Positions 8,071-15,435 of a DNA stretch of 44,870 nucleotides are shown in pieces. The stretch is from contig JAPKCS010000015.1 in assembly GCA_028822845.1 (NCBI GenBank), positions 1 through 44,870 of the forward strand, given 5' to 3'. Numbering within the stretch: position 1 is the first letter of the stretch; each line of letters begins with the position of its first letter. The position numbers were made by a program, and so were the translations under genes. This DNA is from Candidatus Poseidoniaceae archaeon. GTDB taxonomy: Archaea > Thermoplasmatota > Poseidoniia > Poseidoniales > Poseidoniaceae. The notes beneath the pieces were generated by a model that searched no databases, was not told the origin of the DNA, and saw only the letters and a program-made list of their open reading frames with translations.

Positions 8071-8793
8071 ATGCAACCAAGCGGAAGAGGATACGACCAC
8101 GGCATCACCACCTTTAGCCCAGACGGACGACTGTTCCAAGTGGAATACGCACGGGAATCAGTCAAGCGAGGAACAACAACTGCGGGACTGAAATTCCGTG
8201 ACGGTGTGGTCCTGGTTTGTGACAAGCGCATTGTCAGTCGACTCATTATCCCCGAATCAATTGAAAAGATGTTCAAGATCGATGACCACATCGGCATCGC
8301 CACTTCCGGCCTTGTCGCTGACGCTCGTCAACTCGTGGCTCGAGCCCGGGTTGAATCTCAAGTCAACCGAATCACCTACGCAGCAACCGTCCCAGTGGAC
8401 GTGCTTGTCAAGAAAATTTGCGACTTCAAACAATCCTTCACTCAATATGGCGGTTCCCGTCCATTCGGTACCGCACTCCTAATTGGCGGCGTTGACGACA
8501 ACGGTATCCACCTCTACGAAACTGACCCAAGTGGCGCCTACCAATCCTACCATGCTGGTGCAATTGGCAGCGGACGAAACACGGTGTTTGAGCACTTCGA
8601 AACCCATTGGAAGGAAGGACTAACACTGAACGCCGCTATGAAACTCGGTCTTGAAGCACTCCGAAGCGCAAACGACACCGAACTCAACCGAGAGGCTGTC
8701 GAAGTGACCGTTATCGACCAAGATGGCTACCGTGTCCTTGACCGTGGCGAAGTGAACAAGCAAATTGATCGCTTGAAACCAATCGAAGAGTGA
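8071..8793 (+). CDS. psmA: Proteasome subunit alpha
   Basis: This subunit forms the outer heptameric rings of the 20S proteasome, gates substrate entry and docks PAN or Cdc48-type ATPases. The protein has 240 residues. The alpha-type N-terminal signature GYDHGITTFSPDGRLFQVEYARE starts near residue 7; its pieces YD, SP, GRLFQVEYA are diagnostic of alpha rather than beta subunits. There is no N-terminal catalytic Thr, as expected. It is the first gene of a plus-strand array continuing through SBDS, the exosome and prefoldin genes, the same order as the archaeal proteasome-exosome superoperon. The beta subunit is not in this window. Confidence 0.96.
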   Translation: MQPSGRGYDHGITTFSPDGRLFQVEYARESVKRGTTTAGLKFRDGVVLVCDKRIVSRLIIPESIEKMFKIDDHIGIATSGLVADARQLVARARVESQVNRITYAATVPVDVLVKKICDFKQSFTQYGGSRPFGTALLIGGVDDNGIHLYETDPSGAYQSYHAGAIGSGRNTVFEHFETHWKEGLTLNAAMKLGLEALRSANDTELNREAVEVTVIDQDGYRVLDRGEVNKQIDRLKPIEE

Positions 8794-8849
8794 AGTTTGA
8801 CCACCAGCATGAAATGCTGGTACCCTCGTTCCTAGAGTGAGGGAGAACC

Positions 8850-9536
8850 ATGGTCAGTCTCGATGATGCAGTGCTTGCGCGAATGGAAAAGGGTGGAAAG
8901 AGGTACGAAGTTCTCCTCAACCCAGATTTGGTTGAGGCTTTCAAAGCTGATCCAAGTTCAGTTGATTTGAACGCCTTCATGGCTATGGACGAGGTCTTTC
9001 ATGATGCACGAGGCGGGGAACGACCGACCTCGGAAGCAATTGAGAAGACGTTTGAAACTCAAGACATACGGACGATAGCCACCATGATTTTGACCAAGGG
9101 AAGCATCCAGTTAACCACTGCACAAAGAAAGGCAATGGTGGAACGAATGCGTCAACAAATCGTGCATCAAATTCACATTCAAGCGGTTGATCCAAAAACC
9201 AAAAGCCCCCATCCTAAAACCCGAATCGAGCTTGCTTTGGATGAATCACGTTATTCCGTGGACCCGTTCAAGCGTTTAGAAGACCAAGTTGAAGATGCGA
9301 TTAAACGACTCAAACCAATGATTCCGCTCTCTTTTGAAACAATCCGACTCGCCTTCAAAGTCCCTGGTTCCGCCTATGGACAAGTTTCCCGTATTTTACG
9401 GCCCTATCAGCAAAAAGAGCAGTGGTTGGAAAATGGTTCCTGGGCTTCCGTCATTGAATGCCCAGCAGGTATGAAACCTGACTTGATTGACCAAGTCATG
9501 CGCCAATCATCAGATTCAGAAGTCAAAGAACTGTGA
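8850..9536 (+). CDS. sdo1: SBDS/Sdo1-family ribosome maturation protein
   Basis: The archaeal orthologue of the Shwachman-Bodian-Diamond syndrome protein acts on the large ribosomal subunit; the eukaryotic protein works with an EF-2-like GTPase to release eIF6. The 228 residues fit the three-domain family. The N-terminal FYSH domain includes the typical LARMEKGGKRYEVLLNPDL. The middle helical domain has QLTTAQRKAMVERMRQQIV, and the C-terminal domain has PMIPLSFETIRLAFKVPG. The ATG follows GAGGGAGAACC. It lies 56 bases after psmA and before rrp4, its usual place in archaea. Confidence 0.94.
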   Translation: MVSLDDAVLARMEKGGKRYEVLLNPDLVEAFKADPSSVDLNAFMAMDEVFHDARGGERPTSEAIEKTFETQDIRTIATMILTKGSIQLTTAQRKAMVERMRQQIVHQIHIQAVDPKTKSPHPKTRIELALDESRYSVDPFKRLEDQVEDAIKRLKPMIPLSFETIRLAFKVPGSAYGQVSRILRPYQQKEQWLENGSWASVIECPAGMKPDLIDQVMRQSSDSEVKEL

Positions 9537-9627
9537 GTCGAACACCTGAAACCTTTGCTCGTCGACAGTTTGTTTGAGGGTCGGCTTTATCATGGGATGG
9601 TTGGTGGCGCAGAATGGAGAGAAAGAA

Positions 9628-10323
9628 ATGTCCAACGGTCAAAACGGCGCCGAGCTGCGCCTCGTGACCCCAGGAATGGCCATCGGGCCACTCGCTGGGA
9701 AGCGCGTAGGAAGCGGTACAATCGCACAAAACGACACCATCATTGCCACCCGACTCGGGTGGACAAAAGAATTCAATAACACAGTTTCAGTTGATCCGAT
9801 CAACAGCGCTTACATGCCACGTTCAGGCGACCTCATCGTCGCTGTTGTGGCTGAAGTACGAAACAACCTGTGGTTCATGAACGTCAATGGCCCATTCCAG
9901 GGTCTTCTTCCTATGTCACTCGCACCATGGAAGGTCGAATTTGGAGCAGCACGCCAACACATGGGCATCGGAGATGTCGTCTTGGCTCGTGTCCAAGAAG
10001 TCGATGAATGCCACAATGTGGTTCTCACCATGAAGGGTGTTGGCCTACGCCGCCTCACTCAAGGCACAACCGTCTCTGTCCCAATCAATCACATCGAACG
10101 CCTTCGTGGAGAAGGCAACGCTACCGTACAACGCCTACGAGATGCTGCAGACAGCCGCATCATCATCGGTGAAAACGGAAGAGTTTGGATCGATGGCAAC
10201 GCAGAAGGAACCGCTTGGGCTCGCCAAGCGATTGCTCTGGCTGAGGCCTCTGGCCACAAAACAACATTCGAAGCAGAACTTTCTGCTCTTGAACAAAATG
10301 CTCCGAAAAAAGGTGATGCTTGA
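9628..10323 (+). CDS. rrp4: Exosome RNA-binding cap subunit Rrp4
   Basis: Rrp4 is an RNA-binding cap of the archaeal exosome, sitting on the Rrp41-Rrp42 ring and feeding RNA to it. From the chosen ATG the product has 231 residues. It has an N-terminal domain (VTPGMAIGPLAGKRVGSGT), an S1 domain (SGDLIVAVVAEVRNNLWFMNV) and a KH domain with IIGENGRVWIDG. A longer frame begins at TTG 9574 (18 extra residues). The ATG at 9628 is favoured by GGAGAG at 9616-9621 and because archaeal Rrp4 starts close to the VTPG motif. Its stop overlaps the rrp41 start as TGATG, so translation is probably coupled. Confidence 0.94.
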   Translation: MSNGQNGAELRLVTPGMAIGPLAGKRVGSGTIAQNDTIIATRLGWTKEFNNTVSVDPINSAYMPRSGDLIVAVVAEVRNNLWFMNVNGPFQGLLPMSLAPWKVEFGAARQHMGIGDVVLARVQEVDECHNVVLTMKGVGLRRLTQGTTVSVPINHIERLRGEGNATVQRLRDAADSRIIIGENGRVWIDGNAEGTAWARQAIALAEASGHKTTFEAELSALEQNAPKKGDA

Positions 10324-11051
10324 TGGGTGGATATGGTGATGTACGACTGCTACGCGAAGATGGGCTACGGCTTGATGGACGCAAACTTGATGAAATGCGA
10401 CCAATGACCATTGAAGCTGGTGTGTTACCAGCTGCTGATGGCTCTGCTATGGTCACCCATGGATTGAACGTGGCAGTTGCTGCGGTCTACGGTCCAATGG
10501 AAGCACATCCTCGTAAGATTCAACGCCAAGACCGTGCGGTCATCGATGTCCGCTACAACATGGCTCCTTTCTCAACCAGCGACCGAATTCGTCCTGGATT
10601 CAACCGACGTTCCCGTGAGATCTCCAAAGTGACCGCAGAAGCTCTTGAATCCGTCGTTCTTTGCGAACGCTACCCACGATCCAAGATTCGTGTGGAAATT
10701 GAAATCCTAGCTGCTGAAGCAGGCACTCGATGTGCAGGCCTCACAGCCGCTGCCGTCGCTCTCGCAGACGCTGGCATCCCTATGCGTGACCTCATTGTAG
10801 GCGTTGCATCGGGCAAAGTCGAAGGCATCGTTGTCCTCGATCTCGACAAAGCAGAAGATAACTATGGTCAAGCAGATTTGCCGGTTGGTATTCTCCCGAA
10901 CACTGGAGAAATTGCTTTCCTGCAGATGGATGGTGACTTGTCACCAGATGAATACAATCTCGCCATGGAGTACAACTTCAAGGCAGCAGCAGAGATCCAT
11001 GAAATCATGGTCGATGCTCTCAAGCGCCGTTACGAAGGAGGTGAGAACTGA
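10323..11051 (+). CDS. rrp41: Exosome catalytic subunit Rrp41
   Basis: Rrp41 is the catalytic RNase PH subunit of the archaeal exosome, degrading RNA 3' to 5' phosphorolytically and able to add tails in reverse. The protein has 242 residues. It has DGLRLDGRKLDEMRPMTIE at the N-terminus, the phosphate- and RNA-binding arginines of RDRAVIDVRYNMAPFS, and the catalytic acidic site LDKAEDNYGQADLPVGIL near residue 180. A TTG lies just before the ATG, but the TGATG overlap with rrp4 points to ATG 10323. It overlaps rrp42 by one base at its 3' end. The triad rrp4-rrp41-rrp42 is conserved in archaea. Confidence 0.96.
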   Translation: MGGYGDVRLLREDGLRLDGRKLDEMRPMTIEAGVLPAADGSAMVTHGLNVAVAAVYGPMEAHPRKIQRQDRAVIDVRYNMAPFSTSDRIRPGFNRRSREISKVTAEALESVVLCERYPRSKIRVEIEILAAEAGTRCAGLTAAAVALADAGIPMRDLIVGVASGKVEGIVVLDLDKAEDNYGQADLPVGILPNTGEIAFLQMDGDLSPDEYNLAMEYNFKAAAEIHEIMVDALKRRYEGGEN

Positions 11052-11836
11052 TGGTCGAACTCGTTCCAACTTTGCTTCGCCAAGAACTCTCCCGTCTCGC
11101 TGAAGATGACCTTCGCCTTGATGGTCGTGGACAATGGGAAGGCCGTGAACTCACACTCGAAACCGACTGTTTGTACAACGCTGAAGGATCTGCCAAGGTC
11201 GTCATGGGCGATACCATCGTTTACGCTGGTGTCAAGTTCGAACTCCGAACACCATGGCCCGACCGACCAGCACAAGGATCGCTCATGTGCGGAGCTGAAC
11301 TCCGACCCGTCGCTCACCGAAAGTATGAGCCTGGACCACCTTCCCCGCAATCCATTGAACTCGGCCGTGTGGTCGATCGTGGAATCCGTGAATCGGGTTG
11401 CATCGACATGGAAAGTCTGTGCATTGTCCCCGGCGAAAAAGTCTGGGGCGTAATGATCGACATCCACGTGCTGTCCGATGGTGGAAACATCTTCGACGCC
11501 TGTGGACTCGCTGCAATTGCTGCACTCCGCACCGCAGTGGTCCCTGCCGAACGCTTTGACGTTGGCGAAGATTACACACTGAAGGTCAAGGGAACACCAA
11601 TCATGGCTTCATTCACTCGAGTTGGTGGACGCTATGTCTATGACCCATCCGAAGAAGAAGAATTGGGTGGCGATGAGCGCATTCACATCACCCTAGGCGA
11701 CGAAGGCCACCTCCACTCCCTGCAAAAGGGATTAAGAGGGGTGTTCACGCCCGCCGAATTTGCAGAGATATTTGGTGTCGCACATCTCCGATGTGTCGAA
11801 CTCCGAAAACTCGTAGCAATCCAGGAGGGGAACTGA
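11051..11836 (+). CDS. rrp42: Exosome non-catalytic ring subunit Rrp42
   Basis: Rrp42 pairs with Rrp41 to form the hexameric RNase PH ring. It is inactive itself but needed for RNA binding and activity. The protein has 261 residues. The N-terminal helix is followed by DLRLDGRGQWEGRELTLE, then the RNase PH fold with VVDRGIRESGCIDMESL and a C-terminal segment. The active-site acidic cluster of Rrp41 is absent, as expected. The ATG overlaps the rrp41 stop. The following ribosomal gene starts directly at the next base, so the whole set is one tightly packed operon. Confidence 0.95.
   Translation: MVELVPTLLRQELSRLAEDDLRLDGRGQWEGRELTLETDCLYNAEGSAKVVMGDTIVYAGVKFELRTPWPDRPAQGSLMCGAELRPVAHRKYEPGPPSPQSIELGRVVDRGIRESGCIDMESLCIVPGEKVWGVMIDIHVLSDGGNIFDACGLAAIAALRTAVVPAERFDVGEDYTLKVKGTPIMASFTRVGGRYVYDPSEEEELGGDERIHITLGDEGHLHSLQKGLRGVFTPAEFAEIFGVAHLRCVELRKLVAIQEGN
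11824..11830 (+). promoter_or_regulatory. Shine-Dalgarno GGAGGGG fixing the TTG start of L37Ae
   Basis: GGAGGGG lies inside the end of rrp42, six bases before TTG 11837. No ATG exists near the beginning of the L37Ae family match, and the residues after the TTG (AKRTQKAG) are the expected N-terminus. The strong site therefore decides in favour of a TTG start. Confidence 0.6.
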
Positions 11837-12196
11837 TTGGCAAAGCGAACACAGAAAGCAGGCGCAACAGCAAGATTCGGAGCACGCTATGGTGTATCCG
11901 TCCGACGAAACTCAGGTACAGCACTCGCTAAGAAGAGTGCAAAGTACACATGCCCTGTGTGTCAATACCGCAAGGTGACACGCAAGTCCATCGGTATCTG
12001 GTCCTGCAGCAAGTGCGACCACACCTTTGCAGGCGGCGCTTGGGAACCATTCACCCGTGCTTCAGATGCGAACAACAGAATTCTACGACGATCCGTTGAA
12101 GGCGCTACAACCGCTGACATGGCGTTCATCGCCCAACAAGCAGCCATGGACTACGAACGTGCATTGGCAGCAGGCGAAATCTCCGAAGAAGAGTGA
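11837..12196 (+). CDS. rpl37ae: Large-subunit ribosomal protein L37Ae (eL43)
   Basis: A zinc-ribbon protein of the archaeal/eukaryotic 60S-type subunit. The N-terminus AKRTQKAGATARFGARYGVS and the two Cys pairs (CPVC, CSKC) spaced by about 15 residues are diagnostic, followed by FAGGAWEP. The protein has 119 residues, longer than the 60-95 usual in the family. The extra 35 or so residues at the C-terminus (from about ATTADMAF on) are helical and end in EEE. Translation starts at TTG directly after the rrp42 stop. In many archaea rpoP follows; here pcc1 comes next after 15 bases. Confidence 0.93.
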   Translation: MAKRTQKAGATARFGARYGVSVRRNSGTALAKKSAKYTCPVCQYRKVTRKSIGIWSCSKCDHTFAGGAWEPFTRASDANNRILRRSVEGATTADMAFIAQQAAMDYERALAAGEISEEE

Positions 12197-12211
12197 ACAG
12201 GAGTTTGTACG

Positions 12212-12487
12212 GTGAACACCGTGACAGATAACTGGCGACTTACACTTCACGTGGAGTCGACATCAAAAGCCAACACAAAAGCCCTTGCGGATGCGTTGAC
12301 GACTGACAAAGACGTCGAATGGAACTTAACTTCAACCAAATTCACCATTTCATTTGAGGAGACGAAGGCGAAAGATTTGCGGGCAATTTGGAACACACGT
12401 GTTCGTGGATTGATCGCCGTTGATTCACTCTTGGCCTTGCTCAGTGATTCAAAGCAAGGCGAGCATTCAACTACACCCAACGCATGA
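12212..12487 (+). CDS. pcc1: KEOPS complex subunit Pcc1
   Basis: Pcc1 is the dimerising subunit of KEOPS, which makes t6A37 on ANN-decoding tRNAs together with Kae1, Bud32 and Cgi121. The product has 91 residues with the family's beta-alpha-beta layout. The most recognisable part is the C-terminal helix with TRVRGLIAVDSLLALL, matching the Pcc1 pattern NTxxRxLxAxxSLL. The GTG start follows AGGAG. Its position between L37Ae and prefoldin beta is the conserved place of pcc1 in archaeal exosome superoperons and supports the call. Other KEOPS subunits are not in this window. Confidence 0.85.
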   Translation: MNTVTDNWRLTLHVESTSKANTKALADALTTDKDVEWNLTSTKFTISFEETKAKDLRAIWNTRVRGLIAVDSLLALLSDSKQGEHSTTPNA

Positions 12488-12496
12488 GGGAACACA

Positions 12497-12811
12497 ATGG
12501 ACAATATGGAACAACTCCAAGCCGTGGTCGGCGAAGTACAAGCAGCTCGTCAACAGGTTGCCAACCTGCGCGCTCAAGTCGTTGAATTGGAAACGACTGT
12601 TGACTCGGTTCGTAACCAACCTGCTGATCTCGCCCTGCACCAACAAATGGGCGGTGTCCTCGTTGAAGTCGGCGACCGTCCTACACTTCTTGCGGAATTA
12701 GAACAAACATTGCTGACACTCAATGAACATCTCAATCGATTCACTGAAAGGGAAGCCCAGTTGATGGCGACCTATGAAGAATTACAGGCCGTTCTCAAAG
12801 GATCGGAGTGA
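12497..12811 (+). CDS. pfdB: Prefoldin subunit beta
   Basis: Prefoldin is a hexameric (alpha2 beta4) chaperone that holds unfolded proteins between coiled-coil tentacles for the thermosome. The product has 104 residues. The two long heptad-rich helices are visible (about 1-38 and 70-104), joined by a short beta hairpin region (QQMGGVLVEVGDRPTLLAEL) that resembles the prefoldin beta linker with its GxxLV core. It starts nine bases after pcc1 and overlaps the GTG of the DHH gene as GTGA. Gene order supports the assignment. Confidence 0.88.
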   Translation: MDNMEQLQAVVGEVQAARQQVANLRAQVVELETTVDSVRNQPADLALHQQMGGVLVEVGDRPTLLAELEQTLLTLNEHLNRFTEREAQLMATYEELQAVLKGSE

Positions 12812-13815
12812 ACATGAACGCCGCTGAGCAAGAGCAACTCCGTGCATTTCATGCATGGTTGACTGCGGCCTGTGAACGCGGTCCCGTTCCGGTTCTCACC
12901 GGGAAAAATGGCGACATGGACACCGTTGGTTCCGCCATTGCTCTTTCCGCTTCTCACCCACGATTAATGGCGTGTGGCATCCATATTGGACGCACGGCCA
13001 AACGGGTCGTGGATAACCTCCAAGCCCCGTTTCGTAAAATTGCTGCAGAACGAACTGCATGGCCTGCCGCAATGGGCGGTCTGATCATTGTCGATGCTGC
13101 TGCTCCAGGTCAAGTCGGTGTGCACTTGCCCGAAGGGGTGCCAATGTGCATCATCGATCACCATGCTACCTCAGATTGGGACCTCAAGGAAGGCGACATG
13201 AACCTCCAATGGGAAGTTCGCGCAACGACTCAAATCATCGACCAGTACTTGATGGCCTATGCACCAAAAACTCGATCTGATGATGTTCGAAAAATGCTCC
13301 TCGCAGGGTTGATCACCGACACTGGTCGATTCCGACACGCTGATGCTGGTGCGTTTGAATCCGCACAGCATATGCTGACAGATTCAGGCATCGACTACGC
13401 TTCATTCCTCCAGTTTATAGAATCTGAAACGACTTCTCCGAGTGAACGTGGAAGTCTTTTGAGAGGGCTTTCGAGGGCTAAATCAGTTGAATCAGGCCCT
13501 TGGAACATTGTTCACACCTATTCAGGTACGCTCGAAGGTCGACTTGCAGGTATGCTTGTTGGCTCAGGGGCCGAAATAGCACTGGTGAGCCGGTTCAGAG
13601 ACGGTCAGACCCGCCTCACAGCACGTGCACCTCGTTCAAGCACTCAGCAAGGCATCCACTTGGGCCACCTCATGTCTGCCATCGCAGAACGGATCGGTGG
13701 CGAAGGCGGCGGCCATGATGGGGCAGCAGGCTGGTCTGGCAAAACAGACAGAATTGCTGCTGAATCCGCATTCATCGCTCAAGTTGCCATCGCTCAACGG
13801 AAGGAGGACTTTTGA
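12808..13815 (+). CDS. DHH/DHHA1-family phosphoesterase
   Basis: A 335-residue DHH-superfamily phosphoesterase related to RecJ-like and nanoRNase/c-di-AMP hydrolases. Motif I is GKNGDMDTVGSA (D-x-D), motif II IVDAAAPG, motif III IDHHATS, and motif IV LITDTGRFRH. The C-terminal DHHA1 substrate domain carries GGEGGGHDGAAG. All metal-binding residues appear present. A DHH gene after prefoldin is common in archaeal exosome superoperons, suggesting a role in finishing short RNA or DNA oligonucleotides; this is inference. It can start at GTG 12808 (overlapping the prefoldin stop) or ATG 12814. Confidence 0.88.
   Translation: MNMNAAEQEQLRAFHAWLTAACERGPVPVLTGKNGDMDTVGSAIALSASHPRLMACGIHIGRTAKRVVDNLQAPFRKIAAERTAWPAAMGGLIIVDAAAPGQVGVHLPEGVPMCIIDHHATSDWDLKEGDMNLQWEVRATTQIIDQYLMAYAPKTRSDDVRKMLLAGLITDTGRFRHADAGAFESAQHMLTDSGIDYASFLQFIESETTSPSERGSLLRGLSRAKSVESGPWNIVHTYSGTLEGRLAGMLVGSGAEIALVSRFRDGQTRLTARAPRSSTQQGIHLGHLMSAIAERIGGEGGGHDGAAGWSGKTDRIAAESAFIAQVAIAQRKEDF
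13803..13807 (+). promoter_or_regulatory. Shine-Dalgarno GGAGG for the gene at 13815
   Basis: A perfect GGAGG lies seven bases before ATG 13815. A TTG directly before that ATG (13812) would also give an open frame. The ATG is favoured because its spacing is normal and it overlaps the DHH stop in the TGATG form used elsewhere in this operon. Confidence 0.55.
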
Positions 13816-14879
13816 TGAGTGAGATCAACATGCCAACGGCGCCTGGCTATTTCATCTCAAAGTGGCGCGAAGAAGGTCCCGTCACCATTGAAACACTCAC
13901 CTTATGGCGAGAGGAAATGAACTGGACAACCTGGCTTCCGCTTGCTGAAGCTGCACTGTTTCTCGATGCTGCGGAACTTTTAGCGTTGATTCAAACCGTC
14001 CTTTCTCCAGCGGAAGAGGCAACATTGAATTTGGTTCGTCGCCGAATGCTCGGCGATCATCGATTGGAAACGGCCATCAATGAGGCATTGGAAATCGCTC
14101 GTGCCAAAGACACCCGAGATTTGGCATTGGAAGGCAGGCTCCGTATGGAGCGTGGGCTTTCAAAGTACGAACAAGGTGACAATGAGGGTGCAGCTGAAGA
14201 TCTCGCATGGGCTGAGACGAGGTTGAAATCCGTCGCTAAAGCCAGCAGGGACCATGACCTTTCATTGATCAACAAGGCTGCTTACCATGTCGCTTGCGGC
14301 GAATCGTTGATGGCGTTGACGACCTATTCGGAGATCGCAAGAGACGCTGGACACGCACACGAAACCGTAGCCATTTCCCGACTTGGAGCCAGCCGAATCA
14401 GGGCTGGTCTGGGTCACATGTTCGATGCTGCAAGGCACGCATGGAACGCTCACAATCACGCCATTCTTGCTCATCAAACTCAGATGGCTGTCGAGGCTGG
14501 CGCCTTGTTTTTGGATTTCTCAAGTGCTTCGATCAGTGCAGATGCGAAGCGGATGAAGATCCAAGTCCTTGAAGCCAAACCACGGAGCGTGGACGATGAT
14601 GAACCAACACTCAGCGTCCATCCCGATGACATTGATGGCGTGTTCGACTGGTGTTGCAAGCAATTACCAGAATCAACAGCCGGTGAAGACCGACCCGACT
14701 TACGAGCAATGCTAACGCTATCGCATCGTCTTGACCGTTTAGAGACGTTTGACACCCTCTTGAAAAATCCGGATGACATTGAAGATCCAATGCTTGCCGC
14801 TGTTGCTCAGTCATGCCTTGATGATGAAGTCCTCAAGGAAGCATGGGGCGTTCGTTTGGCGACCCTCACAATGCTGTGA
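13815..14879 (+). CDS. Helical-repeat (TPR-like) protein of unknown function
   Basis: A 354-residue protein, last gene of the superoperon. The sequence is almost wholly alpha-helical, with paired helices that resemble tetratricopeptide repeats between about residues 70 and 240 (RLRMERGLSKYEQGDNEGAAEDL and ALTTYSEIARDAGH are the most TPR-like). There is no signal peptide, membrane segment or catalytic motif. The overlap with the DHH gene as TGATG indicates cotranslation. TPR proteins usually act as scaffolds, so a partner role for the exosome, proteasome or DHH enzyme is conceivable but is only a guess from position. It ends about 70 bases before a hairpin. Confidence 0.7.
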   Translation: MSEINMPTAPGYFISKWREEGPVTIETLTLWREEMNWTTWLPLAEAALFLDAAELLALIQTVLSPAEEATLNLVRRRMLGDHRLETAINEALEIARAKDTRDLALEGRLRMERGLSKYEQGDNEGAAEDLAWAETRLKSVAKASRDHDLSLINKAAYHVACGESLMALTTYSEIARDAGHAHETVAISRLGASRIRAGLGHMFDAARHAWNAHNHAILAHQTQMAVEAGALFLDFSSASISADAKRMKIQVLEAKPRSVDDDEPTLSVHPDDIDGVFDWCCKQLPESTAGEDRPDLRAMLTLSHRLDRLETFDTLLKNPDDIEDPMLAAVAQSCLDDEVLKEAWGVRLATLTML

Positions 14880-14951
14880 ACGATGAAAGGCAGCCCAGCC
14901 CCCATTGACGCTTACGAAGTCTGCTGCCATGATTGTGGCTGCAAATTCTGA

Positions 14952-14970
14952 CGAAGAAAATGATTCTTCG
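14952..14970. terminator. Perfect hairpin between convergent genes
   Basis: A 7-bp perfect stem (CGAAGAA/TTCTTCG) with a 5-base loop lies in the 142-base gap between the plus-strand superoperon and the minus-strand NUDIX gene. Twenty bases further, GGTCACCGTGACC at 14990-15002 is a perfect 13-base palindrome. The place is right for a bidirectional terminator of two converging operons. No long T-run follows, so an archaeal U-tract terminator is not clearly seen. Confidence 0.4.
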
Positions 14971-15021
14971 GTTGAGGATTATTGAGTGAGGTCACCGTGA
15001 CCAAATGAAAGGATTTCCACC

Positions 15022-15435
15022 TTAATTCAAGTGCGCTGTGCACCATTGGGAGAGGTCCATGAATTCGTCATGCGTCCATTCGACAAGCGGTGGAACATTG
15101 TCCCACCATCGAACCTTGGCCACTTTTGTATCATCGACACACCATTCCTCATCTTCAGTGGAGTCAACCACAACGTGAGCGACCCATCCTTTTGGATAGT
15201 AGGTTTTGTTCCACATTCGAACTTCACCTTTGAGACCGGTTTCTTCGAGCAATTCCCGGAGCATTGCTTCATCTGGCGATTCTCCTGGTTCCACGTGTCC
15301 ACCAGGAATCTCCCAACCACGCTCTGGATGCTCAACGAACAGCACTCGACCGCCCTCCCCCATTGGGGTGCATGCTTCGGTGCGAACCGTGACCCAAGCC
15401 AAAACAAAAACGGGATCGGTCTGACCCATCGTCAA
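15022..15435 (-). CDS. NUDIX hydrolase
   Basis: A 137-residue single-domain NUDIX protein that hydrolyses a nucleoside diphosphate linked to another group. The Nudix box is complete: Gly46, Glu52, then RELLEETGL at 60-68, with both metal-binding Glu64 and Glu65. The preceding GRVLFVEHPERGWEIPGGHVE is typical of the MutT/ADP-ribose-type core. The substrate cannot be told. The first residues (MTMGQTDP) give two possible starts. It overlaps the stop of the upstream TPR gene by four bases (ATGA type), so the two genes are translated together. Confidence 0.88.
   Translation of the reverse strand: MTMGQTDPVFVLAWVTVRTEACTPMGEGGRVLFVEHPERGWEIPGGHVEPGESPDEAMLRELLEETGLKGEVRMWNKTYYPKGWVAHVVVDSTEDEEWCVDDTKVAKVRWWDNVPPLVEWTHDEFMDLSQWCTAHLN

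Noticed and set aside
14883-14951. 22-residue Cys-rich reading frame (ends CCHDCGCKF) in the superoperon 3' gap
   Set aside because: No ribosome-binding site precedes it, it is very short, and it abuts the hairpin; it is most likely chance, though the CCxxCxC pattern was tempting.
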